Source: Dinoroseobacter sp965279125
GTDB lineage: Bacteria > Pseudomonadota > Alphaproteobacteria > Rhodobacterales > Rhodobacteraceae
Assembly (NCBI GenBank): GCA_965279125.1
Contig: CBDIHL010000044.1
Location: forward strand, 372,001-436,000
DNA: 64,000 bases
Reading direction: 5' to 3'
In this document: one piece after another, positions 1 to 7,642 of the stretch
Layout of the letters: the number at the start of each line of letters is the position of its first letter
Position numbering within the stretch: position 1 is the stretch's first letter
Made by a program: the position numbers and the translations under genes
Notes under the pieces: model-generated
The model's database searches: none
What the model saw: the letters and a program-made list of their open reading frames with translations, nothing else
What the model was told of the DNA's origin: nothing

Positions 1-466
1 TGACAGCGGCGTTCAACTCAAACGACGGATTCTCGGTCGTGGCCCCGACCAAAACGATGGTGCCGTCTTCCATATGCGGGAGGAACCCGTCCTGCTGGGC
101 CTTGTTGAAGCGGTGAATCTCGTCGACGAACAGCAACGTTCCCTGCCCCGTCCGGCGACGTAGCTTTGCCGCTTCGAACACTTTGCGCAGATCTGGCATG
201 CCCGTGAAAATCGCGCTGATTTGCACGAAATGCAGATCACTTTCATCCGCGAGCAGTCGTGCAATCGTCGTCTTGCCAACGCCGGGAGGGCCCCAGAAAA
301 TGATCGACCCGATCTGACCGGAGGCCAACATCACCCCAAGCGGGCCTTCGGGGCCGAGCAGGTGATCTTGGCCAATGACCTCGGCCAGTTTGGCCGGACG
401 CAGCCTGTCGGCAAGCGGGCGTGGGCCACGAGATCCGGCATCGTCGGTGTCAAACAGGTCAGCCAC
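1..466 (-). CDS. rarA: Replication-associated recombination protein A, 5' part
   Basis: AAA+ ATPase of the RarA/MgsA/WRNIP1 family, which acts at stalled replication forks. The first 155 codons are visible and the rest runs off the left edge. I start it at a GTG (466-464) because a TGAGGA Shine-Dalgarno lies just upstream and the protein then opens with a short acidic stretch followed by PLADRLRP, as in the family. Walker A GPPGVGKT is at residues 59-66, Walker B with DEIHRF at 115-120, and GATTENPSFEL (sensor 1) near the end. It follows luxI on the same strand, separated by a hairpin-forming gap. Confidence 0.9.
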   Translation of the reverse strand, partial: MADLFDTDDAGSRGPRPLADRLRPAKLAEVIGQDHLLGPEGPLGVMLASGQIGSIIFWGPPGVGKTTIARLLADESDLHFVQISAIFTGMPDLRKVFEAAKLRRRTGQGTLLFVDEIHRFNKAQQDGFLPHMEDGTIVLVGATTENPSFELNAAV

Positions 467-496
467 GGGCGTCCTCACGCAAGGCCCGCTGGGATC

Positions 497-534
497 GGCG
501 GGCGAAGGCTTTACGAATAGGCCTTCGACCCGCC
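497..534. other. Imperfect inverted repeat between luxI and rarA
   Basis: Arms GGCGGGCGAAGGC and GCCTTCGACCCGCC pair with one bulge around an AT-rich loop. On the minus strand it lies after the luxI stop and before the rarA start. No T-run follows, so it is a weak terminator candidate and could equally be an mRNA-stabilising hairpin. Confidence 0.4.
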
Positions 535-562
535 TGCCACAATCCTGCTTCTCAGGCGGCGG

Positions 563-1150
563 CTAGTGCAGGTTCTGCGTCAGGTTGATCGAGACGCACT
601 GATTGTCGATGCCGTCGATCTCCATGACACGGCCTGCAGCTTGGGCATCCAGACCGCAGCGGCTTGCCCAACGGGGCCAGCTGGCAGGGATCAGGCCCAG
701 CACCTGTGTCGCGCCCAGCTCGCGCGCGGTCTTGGTCATCTCGGTGATCAAGAAGGCATGGACGCGGCGGCGGATCTTCATCGGGGTGTTATGGGCGACA
801 AAGACGCGGCTCGATTCCCAGATATGCTCGGCGACCGGCGCTTGGTCATAGAGCAAATCCTGCGGGATCGAATCGAGCAGCCCCATCTGGGCGTCGCGGA
901 TCATGTAGCTATAGATGCCGCAGCGCGCCGTTGAGGGGGTCAGCCGGATGCCCGCGAGCACCTCGCCGAACTCATGAACCGCAACCCAGCGGCTGGCGGG
1001 CGTGTCGTACTGGTCGTATTCCATGCCCATTGCTTCTGGCAGGTCCCACTTGTTCTGGACGATGAACGACTGCCGTCTAGCGCGAAACATGTTCGCAAAT
1101 AACTCGCCATGGTTGTGTAGATTCTCGAACGAAAGGGTCGTGGTCTGCAT
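563..1150 (-). CDS. luxI: Acyl-homoserine-lactone synthase (LuxI family)
   Basis: Makes N-acyl-homoserine lactone signals from S-adenosylmethionine and an acylated acyl-carrier protein. At 195 aa it has normal LuxI length. Family landmarks are in order: R-R-x-x-F near residues 25-29, W35, E44, D46, D49, R69 and the ESSRVFV block with E112 and R115. It lies about 80 bp after luxR on the same strand, the usual co-transcribed pair. A GGAGA lies about 10 nt before the ATG. The acyl chain made cannot be read from sequence. I saw no obvious lux-box dyad in the short luxR-luxI gap. Confidence 0.9.
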   Translation of the reverse strand: MQTTTLSFENLHNHGELFANMFRARRQSFIVQNKWDLPEAMGMEYDQYDTPASRWVAVHEFGEVLAGIRLTPSTARCGIYSYMIRDAQMGLLDSIPQDLLYDQAPVAEHIWESSRVFVAHNTPMKIRRRVHAFLITEMTKTARELGATQVLGLIPASWPRWASRCGLDAQAAGRVMEIDGIDNQCVSINLTQNLH

Positions 1151-1229
1151 GGGGTCAGTCTCCGATGTGGTGGGTTAGCAGGTGTGGTGGTGGTGGTAGT
1201 CTTGCCGGCTGCTTACGGTGTGGTGCCCG

Positions 1230-1841
1230 CTATAACAGTCGGTAGTCTTTGGCCCTCTGGATCGCCTCGGCGGTCGTTCGGGCCAAAAGTTTCTGGCGCG
1301 CGGATGTCAGGCGCGCTTTGAAGGCGCTTTCCGAAATGCCCAGTGCAGCCGCCGCTTGCGCATGTCTGTCGCCCGCTGCAACGCGGCTCAGCGCGTCGAT
1401 CTGGGCTTTGGTCAAGCTGTCGGGCGGGGTCGTCGCGGTGTGCAGACGCTGCACGATGACCTCAATACGCTCGATCTCTTCATCGGTGAATTCGCGGTCA
1501 TCGCGGGCCGATCCCGCAATCGTACGCGAACTGATCTCGCCATAGGACACGGCCACGCCGTAACGCAAACCGAACGTTGCCCCTGCGTCGAGAATGCCGA
1601 ACGGGTCGGGAATGCCAAGGTTGCTCCAGCGCGCGGACCCTACGGGGCCGAAGCCCCATGCGAGAATGGGATCGCGCAGTGCATAGGCCGCTTCCGTATA
1701 GTGATCGCGCCATTCTTGGGGGTAGGTCTGGAAGGTCATCAGAGGAACCGCCATGCGGATATGCAGGCCAATAAAATACCCCGAGGGAGACATCTCGCCC
1801 AATTCTCGAAGTTCGATCTGGAGGCCTGTTGGTCTGGACAT
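1230..1841 (-). CDS. luxR: LuxR-type autoinducer-binding transcriptional regulator
   Basis: 203 aa with an N-terminal autoinducer-binding domain and a C-terminal GerE/LuxR helix-turn-helix from about residue 140. Signal-binding landmarks W44, Y48, D57-P58, W72 and G92 match the LuxR pattern. The protein is shorter than most LuxR proteins (about 230-250 aa), and the recognition helix is atypical: SESAFKARL stands where the family usually has a TVKxHL-like segment. It sits directly upstream of luxI on the same strand, so it is probably the cognate receptor. The divergent small gene at 1920 shares its upstream region. Confidence 0.85.
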   Translation of the reverse strand: MSRPTGLQIELRELGEMSPSGYFIGLHIRMAVPLMTFQTYPQEWRDHYTEAAYALRDPILAWGFGPVGSARWSNLGIPDPFGILDAGATFGLRYGVAVSYGEISSRTIAGSARDDREFTDEEIERIEVIVQRLHTATTPPDSLTKAQIDALSRVAAGDRHAQAAAALGISESAFKARLTSARQKLLARTTAEAIQRAKDYRLL

Positions 1842-1919
1842 GTCTTTTTAGATAGGTTGCGATGGGTGTTGGTCAACCGTAAATTGTTTTGCATAACGAA
1901 TGCAACCCAAGGTTTAACG

Positions 1920-2096
1920 ATGTCCAACCATTTAGCGCCAAACATGTTCGCGAGGATCATGTCTCTTCCAGATAGCTACCGCGCTGATGTGCTTGAATTG
2001 CTCGGAAGCTCGACCGTTGACGAGCCTAAGCTTAAAGAGATCATTGAAGAAATCGTTGCTGGCATTGAAGAGCGTCAGCGGCGCGGCCAGCATTAA
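1920..2096 (+). CDS. Small acidic hypothetical protein divergent from luxR
   Basis: 58 aa, not recognised. It begins MSNHLAPNMF and is mostly predicted helix, with an acidic central part (PKLKEIIEEIVAGIEERQ). An AAGG lies 7 nt before the ATG. Only 78 bp separate it from the luxR start, so the two genes probably share a control region. The next element is the ribosomal terminator at 2121. Small size and lack of a known domain keep confidence moderate. Confidence 0.55.
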   Translation: MSNHLAPNMFARIMSLPDSYRADVLELLGSSTVDEPKLKEIIEEIVAGIEERQRRGQH

Positions 2097-2120
2097 CCAC
2101 AGGCCTCCTCCTCAACGCAA

Positions 2121-2149
2121 AAAGGCCCCGTCCAATTGGCGGGGCCTTT
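2121..2149 (-). terminator. Rho-independent terminator of the rpsM-rpsK-rpoA-rplQ unit
   Basis: A 10-bp stem AAAGGCCCCG/CGGGGCCTTT with a 9-nt loop. On the minus strand it is followed by a run of T, placing it about 30 bp after the rplQ stop. The symmetry lets it also serve the small plus-strand gene ending at 2096. Confidence 0.85.
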
Positions 2150-2180
2150 GCATTCTGCGTAATTTAAGAGCTAGCGTAGC

Positions 2181-2597
2181 TTATTCTGCCGCGTCTTCAG
2201 CTTCTACACGGGCCTTATCAGCGGCGCCTTTTGCATCAACATCGCGATCCACAAATTCGATGATCGCCATCGGAGCCATGTCGCCATAGCGGAAACCCGC
2301 CTTCATGATGCGCACATAGCCGCCCTGACGCTCGGCGTAGCGTGGGCCAAGCACTTCGAACAGTTTCGCGACATACGCGTCCTGCTTGAGTTGCGCTGCG
2401 GCCTGACGGCGCGCATGCAGATCGCCGCGCTTGCCGAGCGTGATCAGCTTCTCGATGATCGGGCGCAGTTCTTTTGCTTTTGGCAAAGTTGTCTTGATTT
2501 GCTCATGTTCGATGAGCGAGCCTGCCATGTTGGCAAACAGGGCCTTCCGGTGTTCGTGGGTCCGGTTCAGGCGGCGGTATCCGCGAGCGTGACGCAT
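2181..2597 (-). CDS. rplQ: 50S ribosomal protein L17
   Basis: 138 aa. Begins MRHARGYRRLNRTHEHRKAL, the hallmark L17 start, with the conserved central RPIIEKLITLGKRGD. The C-terminus is extended by an acidic alanine-rich tail, common in alphaproteobacteria. Last gene of the alpha operon segment; a terminator follows at 2121. A GC-rich hairpin separates it from rpoA. Confidence 0.97.
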   Translation of the reverse strand: MRHARGYRRLNRTHEHRKALFANMAGSLIEHEQIKTTLPKAKELRPIIEKLITLGKRGDLHARRQAAAQLKQDAYVAKLFEVLGPRYAERQGGYVRIMKAGFRYGDMAPMAIIEFVDRDVDAKGAADKARVEAEDAAE

Positions 2598-2684
2598 TGT
2601 TTAATCTCCTAGAGCTTATGCTTTGTACGGGTCCCGATGCGTGTGGGGACCTCTGTTGGGGCGGAATTGCCCGGGTAGACGGTC

Positions 2685-2704
2685 GGGCGGGGACATCCCC
2701 GCCC
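2685..2704. repeat. GC-rich perfect palindrome between rpoA and rplQ
   Basis: GGGCGGGG and CCCCGCCC flank a 4-nt loop. There is no T-run, so this is more likely an mRNA-stabilising or REP-type hairpin than a terminator. It resembles the palindromic units between fusA and tuf. Confidence 0.6.
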
Positions 2705-2713
2705 AGAACCGTA

Positions 2714-3730
2714 TTAGAATTGATCTTCGAACTTCTTGGCCAGATCTTCGATGTTCTCTGGCGGCCAATCGACGATGTCCATCCCAAGGTGCAAGCCCAT
2801 GCCAGACAGCACTTCCTTGATCTCGTTGAGGGACTTGCGGCCGAAGTTCGGCGTGCGCAGCATCTCGGCTTCGGTTTTCTGGATCAGATCGCCGATATAG
2901 ACGATGTTGTCGTTCTTCAGGCAGTTGGCCGACCGGACAGACAGTTCCAGCTCGTCCACCTTCTTCAGCAGAAGCGGGTTGAATTCCAACTCGTCCTCTT
3001 CGGAAGGACCGCGCGCGGCCTCAGGCTCGTCGAAGTTCACGAAGACCTGCAATTGGTCCTGCAAGATGCGCGCGGCATAGGCCACAGCATCGTCAGGCGT
3101 CACAGAGCCGTCGGTTTCCAGCTTCAACGTCAGCTTGTCATAGTCGAGCACCTGACCTTCGCGGGTCGGCTGCACGTCATAGGACACCTTCTTGACCGGC
3201 GAGTAGATCGCATCAATCGGCATCAGGCCAATCGGTGCGTCCTCAGGACGATTCTTGTCAGCAGAAACGTAGCCTTTACCGGTGTTGACGTTCAGTTCCA
3301 TGAACAGGTCAGCGCCGTCATCAAGGTGGCAGATCACGTGATCGCGGTTCAGAACCTCGATCCCGGCGCTGTCGGAAATATCGCCAGCGGTGACAACGCG
3401 TGGACCCTTGGCGGAGATCGACAGGCGCTTTGGCCCTTCGACTTCCATACGGATCGCAACCTGTTTGAGGTTCAGAACGATGTCGGTCACGTCTTCGCGC
3501 ACGCCAGAGACGCTGGAAAACTCGTGCAGAACGTTGTCGATCTGGACGGACGTGATCGCGGCACCTTGCAGCGAGGACATCAGAACGCGGCGCAACGCGT
3601 TGCCGAGCGTCAGACCAAAGCCGCGCTCAAGCGGCTCAGCTACGACGGTCGCCTGACGCGACGGATCATTGCCCGGCTTAACGACCAATTGTCCTGGTTT
3701 AATAAGCTCTTGCCAGTTTTTGTGGATCAT
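2714..3730 (-). CDS. rpoA: DNA-directed RNA polymerase subunit alpha
   Basis: 338 aa. N-terminal dimerisation domain (about 1-230, including the ERGFGLTLGNALRRVLMSS block) and C-terminal helix-hairpin-helix domain (NFGRKSLNEIKEVL), which contacts UP elements and activators. An in-frame ATG exists 18 nt upstream, but GGAGG stands 7-8 nt before the ATG at 3730, which gives the expected MIHKNWQELIKP start. Preceded by rpsK and followed by rplQ. Confidence 0.97.
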   Translation of the reverse strand: MIHKNWQELIKPGQLVVKPGNDPSRQATVVAEPLERGFGLTLGNALRRVLMSSLQGAAITSVQIDNVLHEFSSVSGVREDVTDIVLNLKQVAIRMEVEGPKRLSISAKGPRVVTAGDISDSAGIEVLNRDHVICHLDDGADLFMELNVNTGKGYVSADKNRPEDAPIGLMPIDAIYSPVKKVSYDVQPTREGQVLDYDKLTLKLETDGSVTPDDAVAYAARILQDQLQVFVNFDEPEAARGPSEEDELEFNPLLLKKVDELELSVRSANCLKNDNIVYIGDLIQKTEAEMLRTPNFGRKSLNEIKEVLSGMGLHLGMDIVDWPPENIEDLAKKFEDQF

Positions 3731-3844
3731 GCTGTCGCCTCCATTCATGTTTTTGGCGAGGATCCGTTGCCAAAAACGCCCGAGGAAAAAATGACGGAAC
3801 GAGGCCGCATGATGACACGCGACCTCGTCATAGTATTGGGTGCC

Positions 3845-4234
3845 TTAAACGCGGCGGCGCTTGGGCGGACGGCAACCGTTATGGGCCATCGGGGTGACGT
3901 CACGGATCGAGGTGATCGTGAAGCCCACGGCGGCAAGCGCGCGCAGGGCAGATTCACGACCCGAACCGGGGCCCTGGACTTCGACCTCAAGCGTTTTCAC
4001 GCCGTGATCTTGCGCCTTCTTGCCTGCATCTTCTGCAGCCAACTGAGCGGCGTAAGGCGTCGATTTCCGCGAGCCTTTGAACCCCATCGTGCCCGCCGAG
4101 GACCACGAAATCGCGTTGCCCTGGACGTCAGAAATCAAGATTTTGGTGTTGTTGAAAGTCGAATTCACGTGAGCTACGCCCGCCGCAATATTCTTGGAGA
4201 CCTTCTTTTTGATGCGCATCTTATCGCGTGCCAT
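3845..4234 (-). CDS. rpsK: 30S ribosomal protein S11
   Basis: 129 aa. Conserved AHVNSTFNNTKILISD and the C-terminal DVTPMAHNGCRPPKRRRV are diagnostic. It forms part of the 30S platform and follows rpsM with a 12-nt gap. About 115 bp separate its stop from rpoA. Confidence 0.97.
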   Translation of the reverse strand: MARDKMRIKKKVSKNIAAGVAHVNSTFNNTKILISDVQGNAISWSSAGTMGFKGSRKSTPYAAQLAAEDAGKKAQDHGVKTLEVEVQGPGSGRESALRALAAVGFTITSIRDVTPMAHNGCRPPKRRRV

Positions 4235-4246
4235 TGATCAGCCTCC

Positions 4247-4615
4247 CTATTTCTTCTTGCCAGCGATTGCCTTCGCAGGACCCTTACGGGTGCGGGCATT
4301 CGTGTGAGTACGCTGGCCGCGCACTGGCAGGTTCCGACGGTGACGCAGGCCGCGATAGCAGCCAAGGTCCATCAGACGCTTGATGTTCATCTGTGTTTCA
4401 CGGCGCAGGTCGCCCTCGACGGTGAATGTCGCGTCGATATGCTCGCGGATGGCGAGAACTTCGGCGTCGCTCAACTCGTTGATGCGGCGGGTTTCGTCGA
4501 TGTTTACCGCTTCACAAATGGCTTTCGCCGAAGCAGGACCGATACCGGTGATGTAGGTTAGGGCGATCGGAACACGCTTCCCCGTGGGGATGTTCACGCC
4601 AGCAATACGTGCCAA
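4247..4615 (-). CDS. rpsM: 30S ribosomal protein S13, TTG start
   Basis: 122 aa, the standard S13 length, with LARIAGVNIP at the start, the YITGIG helix-hairpin-helix and the C-terminal GQRTHTNARTRKGPA tail. The frame stays open 17 codons upstream, but that extension has no family counterpart. A GAAGGAAG Shine-Dalgarno stands just before a TTG codon (4615-4613) exactly where S13 normally begins, so TTG is the likely start. Confidence 0.95.
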   Translation of the reverse strand: MARIAGVNIPTGKRVPIALTYITGIGPASAKAICEAVNIDETRRINELSDAEVLAIREHIDATFTVEGDLRRETQMNIKRLMDLGCYRGLRHRRNLPVRGQRTHTNARTRKGPAKAIAGKKK

Positions 4616-4768
4616 ATTAAGTCTTCCTTCAGGTTGCGGGTCCGTAGCACCAGACCCTTTTTTCACAACTGAGGCCCGAGGGTTTTCACCACCGGGCCCA
4701 ATAATAGGCCTCGCGGAAATTCGAATTACAATTGCGCAATACCGAGTCGCCGAATGTCGAGATGCCGT

Positions 4769-4797
4769 GCAATACGGGGGAACCTCAGGGGGGTCAA
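4769..4797 (-). promoter_or_regulatory. Sigma70-type promoter for rpsM-rpsK-rpoA-rplQ
   Basis: Minus strand: -35 TTGACC, 17-nt spacer, -10 TATTGC, in the 188-bp gap between adk and rpsM. The C-rich spacer end and GC-rich downstream sequence resemble the other promoters of this ribosomal cluster. Confidence 0.55.
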
Positions 4798-4803
4798 CCC
4801 CAG

Positions 4804-5451
4804 CTAGAGACTGTCAAGCGTTTTTTGGATATCGCCCGCGACGGCGTCGATTTCACCCAACCCATCAACGCCCGTCAGCAGCCCCTTGGCATAGTAATAC
4901 CCGATCAGCGGCGAGGTCTGCTTGTAGTAGGCCATCAACCGCGTGCGCAGCGCTTCTTCGTTGTCATCCGCGCGGCGCGTGAACTCGGTGTTGCCGCAAT
5001 TGACGCACTTGCCACTCCCGGGGATCGGCTTGGTATTGTCGTTATAGACCTCACCACAGCCTGCACAGGTGGAACGCGCAGTGATGCGCGCCACAAGCGC
5101 CTCATCATCCACCTGCATCTCGATCACAGTCGCCAGCGGTTGACCCATTCCATCGAGCAACGCCTCAAGCGCATCCGCTTGGGCCAGGGTGCGCGGGAAG
5201 CCGTCGAAGATGAAGCCTTCTGCCCCTTCGCCCTCAAGCTTCTCGCGGATCAGGCCGATAACGATCTCGTCGGTCACCAGCTCACCTCGCGCCATGACGC
5301 CCGCCACAAGGTTACCCATCTCAGTTCCGCTCGACTTGGCCTCGCGCAACATATCGCCCGTGGACAACTGCACCATATTGCGCCCGTCAACGAGGATGCG
5401 CGCTTGGGTGCCTTTGCCAGCCCCGGGAGGGCCCAGAAGAATGATGTTCAT
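4804..5451 (-). CDS. adk: Adenylate kinase (zinc-binding long form)
   Basis: 215 aa. Interconverts ATP+AMP and 2 ADP. P-loop GPPGAGKGT at residues 7-15 and DGFPRT at 83-88. The long LID carries four cysteines, C129, C132, C149 and C152, so it should bind structural zinc, unlike E. coli Adk. It follows secY by 9 nt, the conserved secY-adk arrangement. Confidence 0.97.
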   Translation of the reverse strand: MNIILLGPPGAGKGTQARILVDGRNMVQLSTGDMLREAKSSGTEMGNLVAGVMARGELVTDEIVIGLIREKLEGEGAEGFIFDGFPRTLAQADALEALLDGMGQPLATVIEMQVDDEALVARITARSTCAGCGEVYNDNTKPIPGSGKCVNCGNTEFTRRADDNEEALRTRLMAYYKQTSPLIGYYYAKGLLTGVDGLGEIDAVAGDIQKTLDSL

Positions 5452-5460
5452 TGGGCGATC

Positions 5461-6825
5461 CTATCGACGCGCAGGCGTGCGACGCCCACGCTTTTTGCTG
5501 CCTTTGCCACGCAGCTGAGACTTCTCAATGAGGCCCTCATACTGATGTGCCAGAAGGTGGCTCTGGATTTGCTGAACCGTGTCCATACCGACGCTCACGA
5601 TAATCAGGATCGACGTACCGCCGAAATAGGCCGTAATCGCGAGCTCTGTGCGCACCATTTCCGGGATCAGACAGACCAAAGCCAAATAGCCGGAGCCGAG
5701 CACCAGAATACGGACGGTGACATAATCCAGATACTCGACCGTCTTGGCCCCCGGACGAATGCCCGGAATAAAGCCGTTCTGGTTCTTCAGGTTCTCGGCC
5801 ACGTCTTCGGTCTTAAACGCCACATTGGCGGTGTAGAAGTAAGTGAAGAACACGATCATCGCTGCAAAGAACAACAGATAGAGCGGCTGTCCGGGGCCAA
5901 AATATGCAAGGATCGTGGACATCACAGGGCCGGTCGAGCCGCCCGAGAAGGTGCTGATCGTCGTCGGCAACAGCAAGAGCGAGCTAGCGAAGATCGCCGG
6001 GATAACGCCTGCAGGATTCACCTTGATCGGCAAGTGGCTGGAGCCGCCATCATAGACCTTCATCCCAACTTGTCGGCGCGGATACTGGATGTGTATCTTG
6101 CGCAAAGATCGCTCCATGAACACCACGAAAGTCAGGGTGACCAGCAGCATCAGGATCACGCCGAGGATCGCTGGGGTGGACAATGCACCCGTGCGGCCGC
6201 TCTCGAAGAACTGTGCGAGGGCTGCGGGCAGCTCGGCCACGATGCCCACGAAGATGATCAGGGAGATACCGTTGCCGATGCCGCGCTGGGTGATCTGCTC
6301 GCCCAGCCACATCAGGAACATGGTGCCGCCCACAAGGGTGATCACGCAGGCCGCGCGGAAGAACCAACCGGGATCGGTGACAAGATCGCCAGCTTCAAGC
6401 GACACAGCGAGGCCGTAAGCTTGGAAGGTCGCCAAGAACACCGTGCCGTAGCGGGTGTATTGGTTAATTTTCTTGCGGCCCTGCTCGCCCTCTTTTTTCA
6501 ACTGCTCCAGCTGCGGGACCATCGCGGTCAGCAACTGCACGATGATCGAGGCCGAGATATACGGCATGATCCCCAGCGCGAAGATGCCCATACGGCTGAT
6601 CGCGCCGCCGGTGAACATGTTAAGCACGCCACCAAGGCCCGCTTGCGCTTGGTCCATGAAGTCACGCAGCGCGCCACCGTCGATACCGGGCACCGGAATG
6701 TAGGTGCCAAGGCGATAGACGATCAAAAGACCGAGGGTGAAGAGGATGCGCTGTCTGAGTTCGGTCGCCTTACCAAAGGCGGACCAGCTCATATTCGCGG
6801 CCATTTGTTCTGCTGCGGATGCCAT
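5461..6825 (-). CDS. secY: Protein translocase subunit SecY
   Basis: 454 aa, ten-helix channel of the Sec translocon. Begins MASAAEQMAANMSWSAFGKA, then the first membrane helix and the YIPVPGID plug region. An upstream in-frame TTG would add 11 residues not typical of the family, so I used the ATG at 6825. Ends in a basic SKKRGRR tail. Lies between rplO and adk. Confidence 0.97.
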   Translation of the reverse strand: MASAAEQMAANMSWSAFGKATELRQRILFTLGLLIVYRLGTYIPVPGIDGGALRDFMDQAQAGLGGVLNMFTGGAISRMGIFALGIMPYISASIIVQLLTAMVPQLEQLKKEGEQGRKKINQYTRYGTVFLATFQAYGLAVSLEAGDLVTDPGWFFRAACVITLVGGTMFLMWLGEQITQRGIGNGISLIIFVGIVAELPAALAQFFESGRTGALSTPAILGVILMLLVTLTFVVFMERSLRKIHIQYPRRQVGMKVYDGGSSHLPIKVNPAGVIPAIFASSLLLLPTTISTFSGGSTGPVMSTILAYFGPGQPLYLLFFAAMIVFFTYFYTANVAFKTEDVAENLKNQNGFIPGIRPGAKTVEYLDYVTVRILVLGSGYLALVCLIPEMVRTELAITAYFGGTSILIIVSVGMDTVQQIQSHLLAHQYEGLIEKSQLRGKGSKKRGRRTPARR

Positions 6826-6939
6826 GCGGTGGGGGTCCCGTGCTTTTAGGTCATGCAAGCGCCGCCAAACCGTTTCCGGTCGGCGGCGCCAGAAATTCTA
6901 GTGCTAGATGTAGGGGCCTTACTGGCCGCCCACAAGCGC

Positions 6940-7422
6940 TCAGGCGTCCGCCGTCTCTTTGACTGCGGGTTTTGTGATCGTCAGTGATCCGCCAGCGGCC
7001 TCGACAGCCTTAACGGCTTGGGCGCTTGCGCCGGTCACAGTGATCGAAACCTTCGCGGTGATCTCACCCTTGGCGAGGATGCGAACGCCGTCGAGCTTGC
7101 GACGCACGAGGCCGCTTGCCACGAGGCTATCTTCGGTGATGTCCTTGCCGTCGAGCTTTTTCAGATCGATGAACTTCTGGATCAGGCCGAGGTTTACCAC
7201 AGCGTAAGACTTCTTGTTGCGGCTGTTGAAGCCACGCTTCGGAAGACGCTGGTAGAGCGGCATCTGGCCGCCTTCGTAGCCCTTGATCGCCACGCCCGAG
7301 CGGGACTTCTGACCCTTGATACCACGGCCACCCATCTTACCGGTGCCGGAACCTGGACCACGACCAACGCGCTTACGAGCTTTGGTGGCACCTGGATTGT
7401 CGCGCAGTTCATTCAGTTTCAT
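6940..7422 (-). CDS. rplO: 50S ribosomal protein L15
   Basis: 160 aa, starting MKLNELRDNPGATKARKRVG with the glycine-rich GRGPGSGTGKMGGRGIKGQKSR block. The frame runs open 24 codons further upstream, but AGAGGAGAAGCGAC places the ribosome at the ATG at 7422. It normally follows rpmD directly; here a gene on the opposite strand separates them and a new promoter (7518-7546) precedes rplO. Confidence 0.97.
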   Translation of the reverse strand: MKLNELRDNPGATKARKRVGRGPGSGTGKMGGRGIKGQKSRSGVAIKGYEGGQMPLYQRLPKRGFNSRNKKSYAVVNLGLIQKFIDLKKLDGKDITEDSLVASGLVRRKLDGVRILAKGEITAKVSITVTGASAQAVKAVEAAGGSLTITKPAVKETADA

Positions 7423-7517
7423 GTCGCTTCTCCTCTGCCGGATGCGACCCCCAGCGACGGGAGCGGCCGACCACGGCGTTTGCATAGTTGTCATAGTGTG
7501 ATTTACACCACCGGGGG

Positions 7518-7546
7518 CGTATAGGGGGACTCGGAGTAGGTGGCAA
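7518..7546 (-). promoter_or_regulatory. Sigma70-type promoter for rplO-secY-adk
   Basis: Minus strand: -35 TTGCCA, 17-nt spacer ending in CCCCC, -10 TATACG with a GC-rich discriminator. It stands between the inserted restriction gene and rplO, where it could restore transcription of the downstream half of the spc operon. Confidence 0.6.
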
Positions 7547-7642
7547 GGGGGTTCAAGATGAAACAGCCTACCAGAACGGCATGACCCAGACTCGACCCAC
7601 GAGCGAAATCCCTGTTACTTCGAAGACAGCCTGCCAAATGAC

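Noticed and set aside
1151..1229. Possible lux box before luxI
   Set aside because: The gap is short and I found no convincing 18-20 bp dyad.
2597..4237. 546-codon plus-strand open frame over rplQ-rpoA-rpsK
   Set aside because: It is antisense to three certain ribosomal/RNA polymerase genes and arises from their high-GC third positions; composition is low-complexity and no domain is seen.
4732..6849. 705-codon plus-strand open frame opposite adk and secY
   Set aside because: Shadow of adk and secY; histidine/arginine/glutamine-rich translation without recognisable domain.
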